Positions 25,024 through 33,646 of a stretch of DNA of 64,000 nt are shown piece after piece. Origin of the DNA: Woeseiaceae bacterium (lineage in GTDB: Bacteria > Pseudomonadota > Gammaproteobacteria > Steroidobacterales > Woeseiaceae). How positions within the stretch are numbered: the first letter of the stretch is position 1; each line of letters begins with the position of its first letter. The stretch lies in NCBI GenBank assembly GCA_030065915.1, contig JASJCQ010000004.1:248001-312000 (forward strand), written 5' to 3'. Below the pieces are notes generated by a model. That model made no database searches. It saw only the letters and a program-made list of their open reading frames with translations, and was not told the origin of the DNA. Position numbers and translations under genes: made by a program.

Positions 25024-28000
25024 CTACCCCTGCGCCGGCGCCGTGACGCCAACCGGCCAGCGTTTTCTGTCCATCAGTGAGTACACGACGGGGATGACGA
25101 TCAGCGTCAGCAGCGTAGAGACGGTGAGGCCGCCGATGACCGTGATCGCCATCGGTGCGCGTATCTCGGAGCCTTCGCCGAAGCCGAGCGCCATCGGCAG
25201 AAGGCCGAGTGCGGTCGTCAGCGACGTCATGAGGATTGGCCGGAGCCGAGCCCGACCCGCTTCGAGGATCGCATCGGTCTTGTCTTTGCCCTGCGCTCTA
25301 AGCTGGTTGATCAGGTCGACAAGGACGATCGCGTTATTCACGACGATTCCGGCGAGCATGATCACGCCAATCAGCGCAACGATATTGATCGTTGTACCGG
25401 TGATGAACAGCGCGACGACGGCCCCCACCAGCGCCAGCGGTATCGTGAAAAGGATAACGAAGGGGTGTATCAGCGACTCGAACTGCGACGCCATGACCAG
25501 GTAGACGAGGAACACGGCCAGCGCCAGTGCAAACTGCAGTGACTGGAAGGAGGCCTGCATTTCCTCGCTCTGCCCCGACACGACGGCGGCGACGTCGTTC
25601 GGCATGGGTATCTGGTTGAGGATCTGGCGCGCCTCATCGGCCGCGGCCCCGAGGTCGCCGTAGGATACGTTCGCCGAGATGACCGCAACGCGTTCCTGTG
25701 CGATTCGTCGGATTTCCGCGGGGCCCATGGCTACGCGGACGTCCGCTATGGCGTCCAGCGTGATCGGGCGGTCCGAGCTGGGGTTGACAATCAGTGATCG
25801 GACTTCTTCGATACTCGACTGCCGGGAGTCGATACTCCGGACGAGTACGTCGATCTTCTTGTCACGCCACGTATATCGGGTCGCCAGTTCGCCGCGGACG
25901 TTCGCAACGACGCGGTCTGCGATGTCGCGTACGGACAGGCCCAGTTTGGCGGCGCGCTCCTGGTCGAACTCGATCTGAATCTCGGGGTTGCCGCCTTCGA
26001 CGGTCGTCTTGATGTCGGCGAATCGCGTCGACGCATTCATCGCGCGAACGATCTCCGAGCTGACGCGCTCGAGGTCGTCCAGGTCGTATCCGGACACTTC
26101 GACCTGCAGCGGGCTCGAGAAACTCATCAGCGACGGTCGAGAGAACTCATACTGCAAGCCCGGTACGGTCGCGAGTCGTTCGCGAATGGTATTCATCGCC
26201 CGCGTCTCGTCTTCCCGCGTGGCGCCCGGCGCCAGCGCAATACTCAGCGTACCCGTGTGATCGCCGGCATCCACCGGGTTGGCGTCGAGCCGGTTACCCG
26301 TACCCGTCACGGAGTAGTCGAGTGAGACCGATTCAATCTCACTCGCAGCCTGCTGGGCCGTCTGCACGGCACGATCTGTCGCGTCCAGCGGTGTGCCGGG
26401 CGACAGCCTGAGTTCAACGTTGAATTCGCCCTGGGACAGCTGCGGTATCAGTTCTGTACCCAGCCGAGGCACCAGTGCCATGGTGCCCGCGAATATCAAA
26501 GCTGCGAGTCCCACGACCGCACCGCGATGCTCGAGCGCCCAGCGCAACATCGGCGCATAGATCGCCGCCGCAGCGGCATTGAATTTCTGGAACAGCCACG
26601 TCGGTGGGGTCAGTATCAGCCGGAGCACGATTCCGACGGCGCGGAACAGGAACATAACAATACGTACGGTCCAGACGACGATGAAGTTGAACAACCAGCT
26701 GATGAAACCGAGGATTCGCTTGACGATTCGGCCAAACCTGCTCTTCGGCGCCCATTCCGGCGAGCTCGTTTCCGGATCGTTGCTGTAACGGCCAGCGGTG
26801 CCAGTCGACGCGAGCATCGGTATCAGTGTCAGGGCGACGACGAGCGAGAACAGCAGCGCGAACGTCACGGTCAGCGCCTGGTCCTTGAACAACTGGCCGG
26901 CCACGCCCGGCACGAAGACCATCGGGAAGAAGACGGCCACGGTCGTCAGCGTCGCTGCTACAACTGCGCTCGCCACCTCGCTGGTGCCGTTCTGTGCTGC
27001 TTTGAGTATGGATTCGCCCTGTTCTCGTTTTCTGACGATGTTTTCGAGCACGACGATCGAATTGTCGACGAGCATACCGACGGCCAGCGCGATGCCGCCC
27101 AGGGACATGATGTTTAGTGACACCCCATTCATATACATGAGCAGGAATGTGCCGATAACCGACACCGGGATTGCGATTCCGATGATCGTCGTCGCACGCG
27201 CGTCGCGAAGGAACCCGAACAGGACGACGATGGCGATGATGCCGCCGAGAATCGCCGCGTTCTTCACGTTGGCTACCGCCGACGAAATGAAGCGCGACTG
27301 GTCGTAGACCTTCTCGAGTGTGATGGTCTCCGGCAACGATTGCTTGAGACTGTCGAGACGGCGTTCGATGCGGCTGGCAACCTGCACCGTGTTGGCATCA
27401 CCCTCCTTGTAAACGGCCAGCTCCACAGACTCGCGTCCATTGACTCGCGTGATTGCCTCGCGCTCCTTGTAGCCTCGAGTGACGGTCGCCACATCACGCA
27501 GGTAGACGGAGCGCCCCGCGACGTTGGCGACGATCGCATCGCGGAACTCATCGACCGTCTCGTACTCATTCAGCGTGCGAACAAGGAAGCGTTGGCTGCC
27601 TTCCTCGAGTCGTCCACCGGACAGGTTGACGTTCTCCGAGCGAATCCGGTCGGCGATGTTCTCGATGCTCAGGCCAAGCTGCGACAGCTTCTGCTGGTCG
27701 ACCTGTATCTGTACTTCATCCTCGAGGCCGCCGCTGACCTTTACAGCCGCCGTTCCTTCGATGGCTTCGATATCCGTTTTCAGGCGATCTTCGGCCAGGC
27801 GGCGCAGTGATTTCAGTTGGTTTTCACTGGCCGCGATCGACTCGTCGCCATACATCAGCCCGAGCCGCATAATGGGTTCGGAGGACGGATCGAAACGCAG
27901 CAGCAATGGTCGCGATGCCTCCAGCGGAAGAAAGAGGATATCCAGCTTTTCGCGGACATCGACGCCGGCGATGTCCATGTCGGTACCCCACAGGAACTCC

Positions 28001-28281
28001 AACGTCACATCGGACTGGCCGGATCGTGAGACTGAACGAACGAGCCGTACGTTGCGGATAACGCCGACGGCCTCTTCGATCGGTTTCGTAATCAGGTTCT
28101 CGATCTCGACGGGCGCCGCGCCGGTCAGCTCGGTTCGTATCGTCAGCGTCGGGTAGGAGATGTCCGGCAGCAGGTTCAGGCTCAGGCGCGACAGCGAGAC
28201 CAGGCCGAACAGGACGATTGCGACCATGAACATGATGATCGTAACGCGACGCTCGGTCGCGATTTCAACGAGGCGCTTCAT
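25024..28281 (-). CDS. RND efflux permease (first pump subunit)
   Basis: A 1085-aa RND pump starting MKRLVEIATERRVT, the standard first helix. TM4 contains AVGMLVDNSIVVLENI with the proton-carrying Asp, and TM10 has GIVVNNAIVLVDLINQ. Between TM6 and TM7 there is an extra hydrophobic and basic stretch of roughly 60-70 residues (around GFISWLFNFIVVWTVRIVMF) that makes it longer than AcrB (1049 aa) and may add a membrane-bound element on the cytoplasmic side. The gene overlaps the upstream adaptor by 4 bp (ATGA) and is followed by the second pump after 4 bp, so all are translated together. Substrates unknown. Confidence 0.95.
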   Translation of the reverse strand: MKRLVEIATERRVTIIMFMVAIVLFGLVSLSRLSLNLLPDISYPTLTIRTELTGAAPVEIENLITKPIEEAVGVIRNVRLVRSVSRSGQSDVTLEFLWGTDMDIAGVDVREKLDILFLPLEASRPLLLRFDPSSEPIMRLGLMYGDESIAASENQLKSLRRLAEDRLKTDIEAIEGTAAVKVSGGLEDEVQIQVDQQKLSQLGLSIENIADRIRSENVNLSGGRLEEGSQRFLVRTLNEYETVDEFRDAIVANVAGRSVYLRDVATVTRGYKEREAITRVNGRESVELAVYKEGDANTVQVASRIERRLDSLKQSLPETITLEKVYDQSRFISSAVANVKNAAILGGIIAIVVLFGFLRDARATTIIGIAIPVSVIGTFLLMYMNGVSLNIMSLGGIALAVGMLVDNSIVVLENIVRKREQGESILKAAQNGTSEVASAVVAATLTTVAVFFPMVFVPGVAGQLFKDQALTVTFALLFSLVVALTLIPMLASTGTAGRYSNDPETSSPEWAPKSRFGRIVKRILGFISWLFNFIVVWTVRIVMFLFRAVGIVLRLILTPPTWLFQKFNAAAAAIYAPMLRWALEHRGAVVGLAALIFAGTMALVPRLGTELIPQLSQGEFNVELRLSPGTPLDATDRAVQTAQQAASEIESVSLDYSVTGTGNRLDANPVDAGDHTGTLSIALAPGATREDETRAMNTIRERLATVPGLQYEFSRPSLMSFSSPLQVEVSGYDLDDLERVSSEIVRAMNASTRFADIKTTVEGGNPEIQIEFDQERAAKLGLSVRDIADRVVANVRGELATRYTWRDKKIDVLVRSIDSRQSSIEEVRSLIVNPSSDRPITLDAIADVRVAMGPAEIRRIAQERVAVISANVSYGDLGAAADEARQILNQIPMPNDVAAVVSGQSEEMQASFQSLQFALALAVFLVYLVMASQFESLIHPFVILFTIPLALVGAVVALFITGTTINIVALIGVIMLAGIVVNNAIVLVDLINQLRAQGKDKTDAILEAGRARLRPILMTSLTTALGLLPMALGFGEGSEIRAPMAITVIGGLTVSTLLTLIVIPVVYSLMDRKRWPVGVTAPAQG

Positions 28282-29441
28282 GATTCGACGTCTCCGGAGG
28301 CTTCGGCGACGGCCTCATCCACCGACTCCTCGTTGGCCTCTTCGTCGGCCTCCTCGTCCTCTTCGCCGATGACACTGACCCTGGCGCCCTCTGACAGGCC
28401 CAGTTGGCCAACGGTGACAATTCTCTCGTCCTCCGATATTCCAGAGACGATCTCGATCATGCCACGATCGCTATAACCGATCTCGACCTCCCGCTGCGAT
28501 GCGACGCCGTCTTCCACAACGTAGACGCTTGTCGTCGCATCGTCCTCGAGCAGCGCGCTGCGAGGTATGCGAAGCGTGTTCTCACGCTCGTCAACCACGA
28601 CGCCGATGCGGGCGAACATGCCGGGTTTGATGCGGCGCGTCTCGTCCGAGATTTCAATGGTCAGTTTGAACGTGCCGGTCTCCGGGTCGATAACGGGACT
28701 CATGCGCGTTACCGAGGCGAATATCGTGGTGTCACCCAATGCGTCAATCTGGATGCCGACGGGTTTGCCGGTTTCGATGCGGCGATACTCCCGCTCCGGT
28801 ACGAACAGGTATGCCACCAGCGGGTCGAGGCTGGTCACCCGGAACAACGGATCGCCGATCTCGACCGTGTTGCCCACCCGGACGAAGCGTTCCGAAACCA
28901 CACCTGCTATGGGTGCGCGTATTGACGTGTAATCGAGTTCGAGTTTCGCCAGGTTGTACGAGGCCTCGAGTGCTTCCAGCTCATATTTGAGCTTGTCGAA
29001 GTCGCCCTCGCTGATCAGTCCCTTCTCTCGAAGATTGACGTTGCGCGTAAAGTCACTCTTCAGTTTGTCGAGGCGGGCTCGGGACTCGCTGAGCTCCAGG
29101 GCCAGGCGATCGCCGTCGAGTTTTGCAAGCACCGCACCTTCGCCAACAGATTCGCCTTCCTCAGTCAGTAGTTCCCGGACCTCGCCGGCCACTTTGGCAA
29201 CGACATCCGCCTCCGCGAACGCCTCGATCGGCGCCGTTCCGCTAAACAGGTCGTAGACGTCGCCACGATCGGGCAACGCTACTTCGACAGGTATCGGGGG
29301 AGCCTCGTCTTCTTGTTCTTCTTCGTTCTCGGCGGCTGATGACTGCTCGTCGGAGTTCTGGCTCTCCGAGTCCTCGCCTGATCCACAAGCAGCCAGAAGC
29401 AGTAGCCAGGCGAAAAGCGCTAGGCCGGTCATGCGAGACAT
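28278..29441 (-). CDS. RND periplasmic adaptor lipoprotein (second adaptor)
   Basis: A 387-aa membrane-fusion protein with a lipoprotein signal (LLLLAACGS, lipid-modified Cys near residue 19) followed by a very acidic linker rich in E, D and S. The lipoyl/barrel-sandwich halves are at VVAKVAGEVRELLTEEGESVGEGAVLAKLDG and SIRAPIAGVVSERFVRVGNTVE, flanking a helical hairpin that docks the outer-membrane channel. Beta-barrel and membrane-proximal domains follow (MFARIGVVVDERENTLRIP). The C-terminus is a second long Asp/Glu tail of about 30 residues, unusual for the family. It overlaps the first pump by 4 bp. Confidence 0.93.
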   Translation of the reverse strand: MSRMTGLALFAWLLLLAACGSGEDSESQNSDEQSSAAENEEEQEDEAPPIPVEVALPDRGDVYDLFSGTAPIEAFAEADVVAKVAGEVRELLTEEGESVGEGAVLAKLDGDRLALELSESRARLDKLKSDFTRNVNLREKGLISEGDFDKLKYELEALEASYNLAKLELDYTSIRAPIAGVVSERFVRVGNTVEIGDPLFRVTSLDPLVAYLFVPEREYRRIETGKPVGIQIDALGDTTIFASVTRMSPVIDPETGTFKLTIEISDETRRIKPGMFARIGVVVDERENTLRIPRSALLEDDATTSVYVVEDGVASQREVEIGYSDRGMIEIVSGISEDERIVTVGQLGLSEGARVSVIGEEDEEADEEANEESVDEAVAEASGDVES

Positions 29442-29498
29442 GTTTTTCTCCCTTATGCCGCCGCGATCAGAAGGTCACGGCGTTGAAACATGCTGGAA

Positions 29499-30566
29499 TT
29501 ATCCAGTGAAGCGATCGGATGCCGGGGTCTGAGCCAGCACCCGGGCGCCGTCGCGAAGTGAAGAATGCCCTACAACGACGACCTGCTCATCGGCGGCCAG
29601 CCCTTCCAGGATCTCTACGTCATTCATGTACTTGATGCCGACTCTGACACTGCGTCGTTCGACTTCGTTGTTCTTGACGACAAAGACGTAGCGTTCGTCG
29701 TCTTCCTCCACGATTGCCTGCTCCGGGATCGTCAGCGCGCCATCGTGTTTCTCGTAGGCGACGGTGAACCTGCCGAACATGCCCGGCGCCAGCAGCCCGA
29801 TTGTGTTGTCGATGACGACTGTCGCGCGGAATGTGCCACTCCGCGTATCGATCGTCGGACTTATACGCCGGACGACTGAATAGAAGGGCACGTCCGGCAA
29901 GGCATCGACACTCAACATGGCCTTATCACCCATGTCGAATTTGCCAAGTTCGCCCTGCGGAATCTGCAGGTAGGCGACCAGCTCACTGGTATCGGCAATC
30001 TGGAATGCGAGCTGATTCGTCGCCAGCGTCTGCCCAGCCTTGATGTCACGTGAAGTGACGACCCCGGAGATCGGCGCACGAATGCTCGAATAGTCATAGT
30101 TCAAGGCCGCCAGTTTGTAGACGGCCTTCAGCGCTTCGACGTCGTATTTCATACCTTCGTACATCGATGCGCTGATCAGCCCACGGGCGTGCATGGCCTG
30201 GTGTCGCGCGTATTCGTCACGTGCCTGGTCGAGGTCAGCCTTGGCCGCAAGCATCTCGAGCCGCAGCCGCTCACCGTCAAGTACGGCGAGGACGTCACCG
30301 GCGGCAACAAACTGGCCTTCTTCTACGACGATGTCGACGACCTGGCCAGGGACACGTGCCAGCGCGTTCGCGACGTTGTCAGTCTCGATCGTGGCGGTCG
30401 ACTCATAGGTCGCGTAGAGATCCGTACGTTCCGGGCGAGTTACCTCCACCGGAATAGGCAGGGTCGCGTCGCTGGCCTCGGCCACGCTCGCTTCGCCCAC
30501 GCCGCAACCCGTCAGGATGCCCGGGAGCAGGAGTGCCAGTACCGCAATGCCGTGTTGTGTTTTCAT
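29499..30566 (-). CDS. RND periplasmic adaptor lipoprotein (first adaptor)
   Basis: A 355-aa adaptor starting at ATG 30566 (the track ORF runs 60 codons too far into the promoter). The lipoprotein signal is MKTQHGIAVLALLLPGILTGC. Barrel-sandwich halves are LARVPGQVVDIVVEEGQFVAAGDVLAVLDG and SIRAPISGVVTSRDIKAGQTL. It is related to but distinct from the second adaptor, lacking the acidic linkers. Two unlike adaptors in one operon recall TriAB of Pseudomonas TriABC, in which both are needed for one pump. First gene of the operon, 57 bp before the next; no outer-membrane TolC-like gene is in the window. Confidence 0.93.
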   Translation of the reverse strand: MKTQHGIAVLALLLPGILTGCGVGEASVAEASDATLPIPVEVTRPERTDLYATYESTATIETDNVANALARVPGQVVDIVVEEGQFVAAGDVLAVLDGERLRLEMLAAKADLDQARDEYARHQAMHARGLISASMYEGMKYDVEALKAVYKLAALNYDYSSIRAPISGVVTSRDIKAGQTLATNQLAFQIADTSELVAYLQIPQGELGKFDMGDKAMLSVDALPDVPFYSVVRRISPTIDTRSGTFRATVVIDNTIGLLAPGMFGRFTVAYEKHDGALTIPEQAIVEEDDERYVFVVKNNEVERRSVRVGIKYMNDVEILEGLAADEQVVVVGHSSLRDGARVLAQTPASDRFTG

Positions 30567-30602
30567 CCTCGAGATCTCTAGATGTCGGTTTAGTGTTGTA
30601 GT

Positions 30603-30630
30603 TAAGTATAACACTAGATAACTATAACGC
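30603..30630 (-). promoter_or_regulatory. RND operon promoter with tandem 12-bp repeat
   Basis: On the plus strand TAAGTATAACAC (30603-30614) and TAACTATAACGC (30619-30630) form a direct repeat with two mismatches and a 16-bp period, 37-64 bp upstream of the first adaptor ATG. On the minus strand each contains GTTATA; TTGTTG followed 18 bp later by TTATAC is a plausible promoter overlapping both copies. This may be a tandem operator for a repressor, or two alternative -10 boxes. No regulator gene adjoins. Confidence 0.45.
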
Positions 30631-30859
30631 AACAAGCTGTTCTCCAATTGCTGCTTGAGCAATAAAAACAACAGCTTAAAGGATTTTGACCTGATTTCCC
30701 CTAACGCGAACTGAACCGGTTCTAGGTTCAGACAGGTAATTCTCACATCGGTTCTGGTAAATCGGGAACAGTCCGCCTTTCACCCTTTAGATGCGTGCGG
30801 GCGGGATTTGGATGCAATACCGGAGAATTAAAGTGGAATGTGTATCGGAAGGATCCCGA

Positions 30860-32206
30860 TTATCTGAAATATTGGGACAGAAACGGGTTCAGCAGTCGAT
30901 TATCCGCGTCCAGCTTTCGCCGCATGGCGACGAAATTATTCAGCGCGTCGCCGTAAACGCGTTGCGCATAACCGGAGCGAACGGCCCGTGTCTGGTTGAA
31001 TACCGGCACTCCGCCATGGGCCTCGGCGAAATCGGCGAGGTCGATGACGAAATCCTCCCAGCCGTCCGTCCGAGTCGAACTTGTTTGCAGGGCGATCATT
31101 GCCCGTGACCTTGATGGCGACATCAGTGCGCTTGGGTCCTTCGCAACCCGAAACCCAACGGTGGGCAGGTCCGCCCGGTAGCCGGTTCTCTCGAACAGCG
31201 ACTGGCAAAACTCGATGTAGTCCTCGGCTATCTCACTCGCGCGTGATGCGGAAAATAGCCAGGTCGAGTAGTTTGCTGTGTCAGACGTGCTTCCGGTCTG
31301 GCGGTAACCGGCCGCTACCGAGTACGAGCCGGTCTCGAACAAGCGACTCTGGCTCAGATCCTTGGTGATTCCCGAAACACCATCGATCAGTCGATACCGA
31401 AGCGTCGGCATCGGTACGACTTTATTCAGCGACCGGAAGATCGTCGGCAGTACGACGGTTTCCCCCCAGTCTTTCGCTTTCCAGAACCTGTCGTGGATGC
31501 TTCTTGTCGACTCGGTCTGTCGGAGCACCTCGAGGTACGCTCGATCCCGGTGCGGCAGCACAAAGAACTTCAGGCCGATCGGCAGATCGGCGAGTGTCTC
31601 GAGTGTCCTCAGCAACTGCTCATGCGAGACCTTCTTATAGGTGCGGTCGAAGACTCTCTTGGGCCGCACCCGGAAACAGACTTCGGCGATGACGCCCAGC
31701 AGACCGTAACTTGCGCGAAACAGCGGCATGAATCGGCTGTCGTCAGCCGATATGGAAACGAGCTCACCGGAAGGGGTTACGATCTTCATACTGATGATCT
31801 GCCGCGCAAGGCTGGCGGCATCTTCGCCGACTCCGGGGCCGAAGCATGGGGCGGCAACGGCGCCTCCAACGGTGTGGCGGTACAGATCGAAGCAGCCCGG
31901 CAGCTCGAGTCCGAATTCGTCGAGTGCGTTGACGAGGTCCTGCAGTCGTACGCCGGCTTCGACGGTAACGCGCTGGTTGTCGGGGTCGATGATGAGAATG
32001 CGGTTGAGCCCGGTCGTCTCGATGACGAGCCCCCCGGAAGACGTGTTGCAGTCGGTGGACGCTGTGCAACCGCCACGGGGTCTGAGCGGGAAGGGAACGG
32101 CAACGCCGGGGTCGATACACTGTTGAAGTTCGTCGATGCTCTCCGGTCGGAGTGCCTTTGCCAACGAAACCCGGTTCGCCTGGTAACTTCTTGCCGCTGC
32201 CGTCAT
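30860..32206 (-). CDS. FAD-binding oxidoreductase, aldonolactone-oxidase-like
   Basis: A 448-aa flavoprotein of the VAO/PCMH fold. ATG 32206 is favoured by AGGAG six bases upstream; the track start adds 8 residues. The FAD-binding segment contains PLRPRGGCTASTDCNTSSGG, where the usual RG-G-S motif is followed by a Cys/Asn-rich loop, then GGAVAAPCFGPGVGED and SYGLLGVIAEVCFRV. The C-terminus (KLDADNRLLNPFLSQYF) matches the end of D-arabinono-1,4-lactone oxidase domains. The substrate is probably a sugar lactone, alditol or alcohol, but is unknown. Divergent from a threonine-dehydratase-like gene across a 340-bp gap, and not linked to the RND operon, which has its own promoter. Confidence 0.85.
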   Translation of the reverse strand: MTAAARSYQANRVSLAKALRPESIDELQQCIDPGVAVPFPLRPRGGCTASTDCNTSSGGLVIETTGLNRILIIDPDNQRVTVEAGVRLQDLVNALDEFGLELPGCFDLYRHTVGGAVAAPCFGPGVGEDAASLARQIISMKIVTPSGELVSISADDSRFMPLFRASYGLLGVIAEVCFRVRPKRVFDRTYKKVSHEQLLRTLETLADLPIGLKFFVLPHRDRAYLEVLRQTESTRSIHDRFWKAKDWGETVVLPTIFRSLNKVVPMPTLRYRLIDGVSGITKDLSQSRLFETGSYSVAAGYRQTGSTSDTANYSTWLFSASRASEIAEDYIEFCQSLFERTGYRADLPTVGFRVAKDPSALMSPSRSRAMIALQTSSTRTDGWEDFVIDLADFAEAHGGVPVFNQTRAVRSGYAQRVYGDALNNFVAMRRKLDADNRLLNPFLSQYFR

Positions 32207-32546
32207 CCCTGTCTCCTGCGCATAAATCACAACAAAGACAGGCGCCGGTAGCGCTAAGTATCGGCGGCCCCGCTATCCAGGTTGTAACTTCACCCTGGAC
32301 CGGAGGCTTTGCGACACTGCCTTACGACAGCTGTGCCTTTGTCGAACCCGGTCGATGCTGCATGCATCGGTCAAGGCTCGCAAGCCGACGAAAGCGCAGA
32401 TGACATAATCCCGGACTGTCGCTGCTAAGCGACTGATTCCAAGGGAAGTGCCGGATGCCGTGCAACGTCGCTCTGCTGAAGCAATCGCACATAATCTTGT
32501 ATCCTGCGTAAGCCGTACCGAAGCACAAGGCGGGAGAAACCAGACA
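32207..32546. other. 340-bp divergent intergenic region
   Basis: Lies between the minus-strand FAD oxidase and the plus-strand dehydratase. It contains the small hairpin GTCGCT-GCTA-AGCGAC (32418-32433) and the dyad CGATGC-TGCAT-GCATCG near 32350. AT-rich CATAATCTTGTATCC (about 32491-32505) could hold the -10 of the plus-strand gene. No convincing ORF, RNA gene or named regulatory site was seen. Confidence 0.5.
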
Positions 32547-33533
32547 GTGATCGACCAGGCAATGACTCCGGACCGGGTAGCCGCAGAATCGAGGCTTGCC
32601 CTCGACCGGATTGGATCGTTGGCGAGGCACACGCCGCTCGCTATCGCTCCCTGGCTGGCAGCGTCGCCTGGCAGCCAGGTATTCCTGAAACTGGAGAACC
32701 GGCAAACGACCGGGTCGTTCAAGCTACGAGGGGCGCTGAATCGATTGATGACGCTGACCGACGAACAGCGACGTCGCGGTTGCGTCGCCGCGTCCAGCGG
32801 AAATCACGGAGCGGCCGTCGCATGGGCGCAGAAGAACCTCGGTATCCACGGGACCATATTCGTACCCGAACACACGTCGTCGTCGAAGATCGACAAGATC
32901 AGGGAGTTCGGTGGAAAGGTACAGACCTTCGGCACGGACGGTCTCGATACCGAGCAACACGCGCGAGCCTATGCGGCCGAGCACGGGCAATTCTACGTGT
33001 CTCCCTACAACGACCCGCAGGTCGTCGCAGGGCAGGGCACGATCGGTGTTGAGCTACTCGATGACCTGCAGGACATTGACCGGGTCTTTGTCGCTGTGGG
33101 CGGCGGCGGACTGATCAGCGGAATAGCCAGCGTGTTGCGTTCGGCAAACCCGTCTGTCGAGGTTATCGGCTGTCAGCCAGCCGAGTCTGCCGTCATGGCG
33201 GCATCGGTGGATGCCGGTCGCATCGTCGAACTCGAGAGCGGGGAAACGCTGTCCGACGGGACGGCGGGTGGCATAGAAAGTGACTCGGTCACCTTTGCTC
33301 TGTGCCGGGAACTTGTCGACGAGTTCATTATCGTCGACGAGAGCGAGATCGCCGCCGCCATGCGTGACTACCGGGCAGCCGAAGGCGAGCGTGTAGAGGG
33401 TGCCGCCGGCGTTGCGATCGCTGCCGTCAAAAAGCACGCTGGCGACGTCAGCGGCAACTCGATCGTCATCATTTGCGGAGGCAACGTGTCAGATGCGACA
33501 TGGGCGAGTGTTACCTCGAGCGAGGACTCGTGA
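32547..33533 (+). CDS. Threonine/serine dehydratase-like PLP enzyme without ACT domain
   Basis: A 328-aa fold-type II PLP enzyme (threonine/serine dehydratase, serine racemase group). PLP-lysine is in TGSFKLRGALNR, the substrate loop in AASSGNHGAAVAWA, and the phosphate-binding loop in VGGGGLISGIAS. It stops after the catalytic domain, so it lacks isoleucine feedback control, as in catabolic TdcB-type enzymes. GTG 32547 is used, with GGGAG 10 bases upstream; ATG 32562 is an alternative. Compared with ilvA in this window it is clearly a paralogue, not a copy. Specific substrate (threonine, serine, 3-hydroxyaspartate) is unknown. The amidohydrolase gene starts 113 bp later. Confidence 0.88.
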   Translation: MIDQAMTPDRVAAESRLALDRIGSLARHTPLAIAPWLAASPGSQVFLKLENRQTTGSFKLRGALNRLMTLTDEQRRRGCVAASSGNHGAAVAWAQKNLGIHGTIFVPEHTSSSKIDKIREFGGKVQTFGTDGLDTEQHARAYAAEHGQFYVSPYNDPQVVAGQGTIGVELLDDLQDIDRVFVAVGGGGLISGIASVLRSANPSVEVIGCQPAESAVMAASVDAGRIVELESGETLSDGTAGGIESDSVTFALCRELVDEFIIVDESEIAAAMRDYRAAEGERVEGAAGVAIAAVKKHAGDVSGNSIVIICGGNVSDATWASVTSSEDS

Positions 33534-33646
33534 GGCGAGATAGAAGGTTCTGGTCAAGAGTCGAACGGACCCGCCGCCACGAACGCAAGGGAAAGATGGA
33601 ACTTGCCCGCGAGCAACTGTTCAAACTCCAGCTCCGGAGGTCGACA

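Noticed and set aside
30646-30663. Hairpin ATTGCT-GCTTG-AGCAAT as a terminator
   Set aside because: The stem is only 6 bp and AT-rich, and the A/T run is on the wrong side for the nearest minus-strand transcript.
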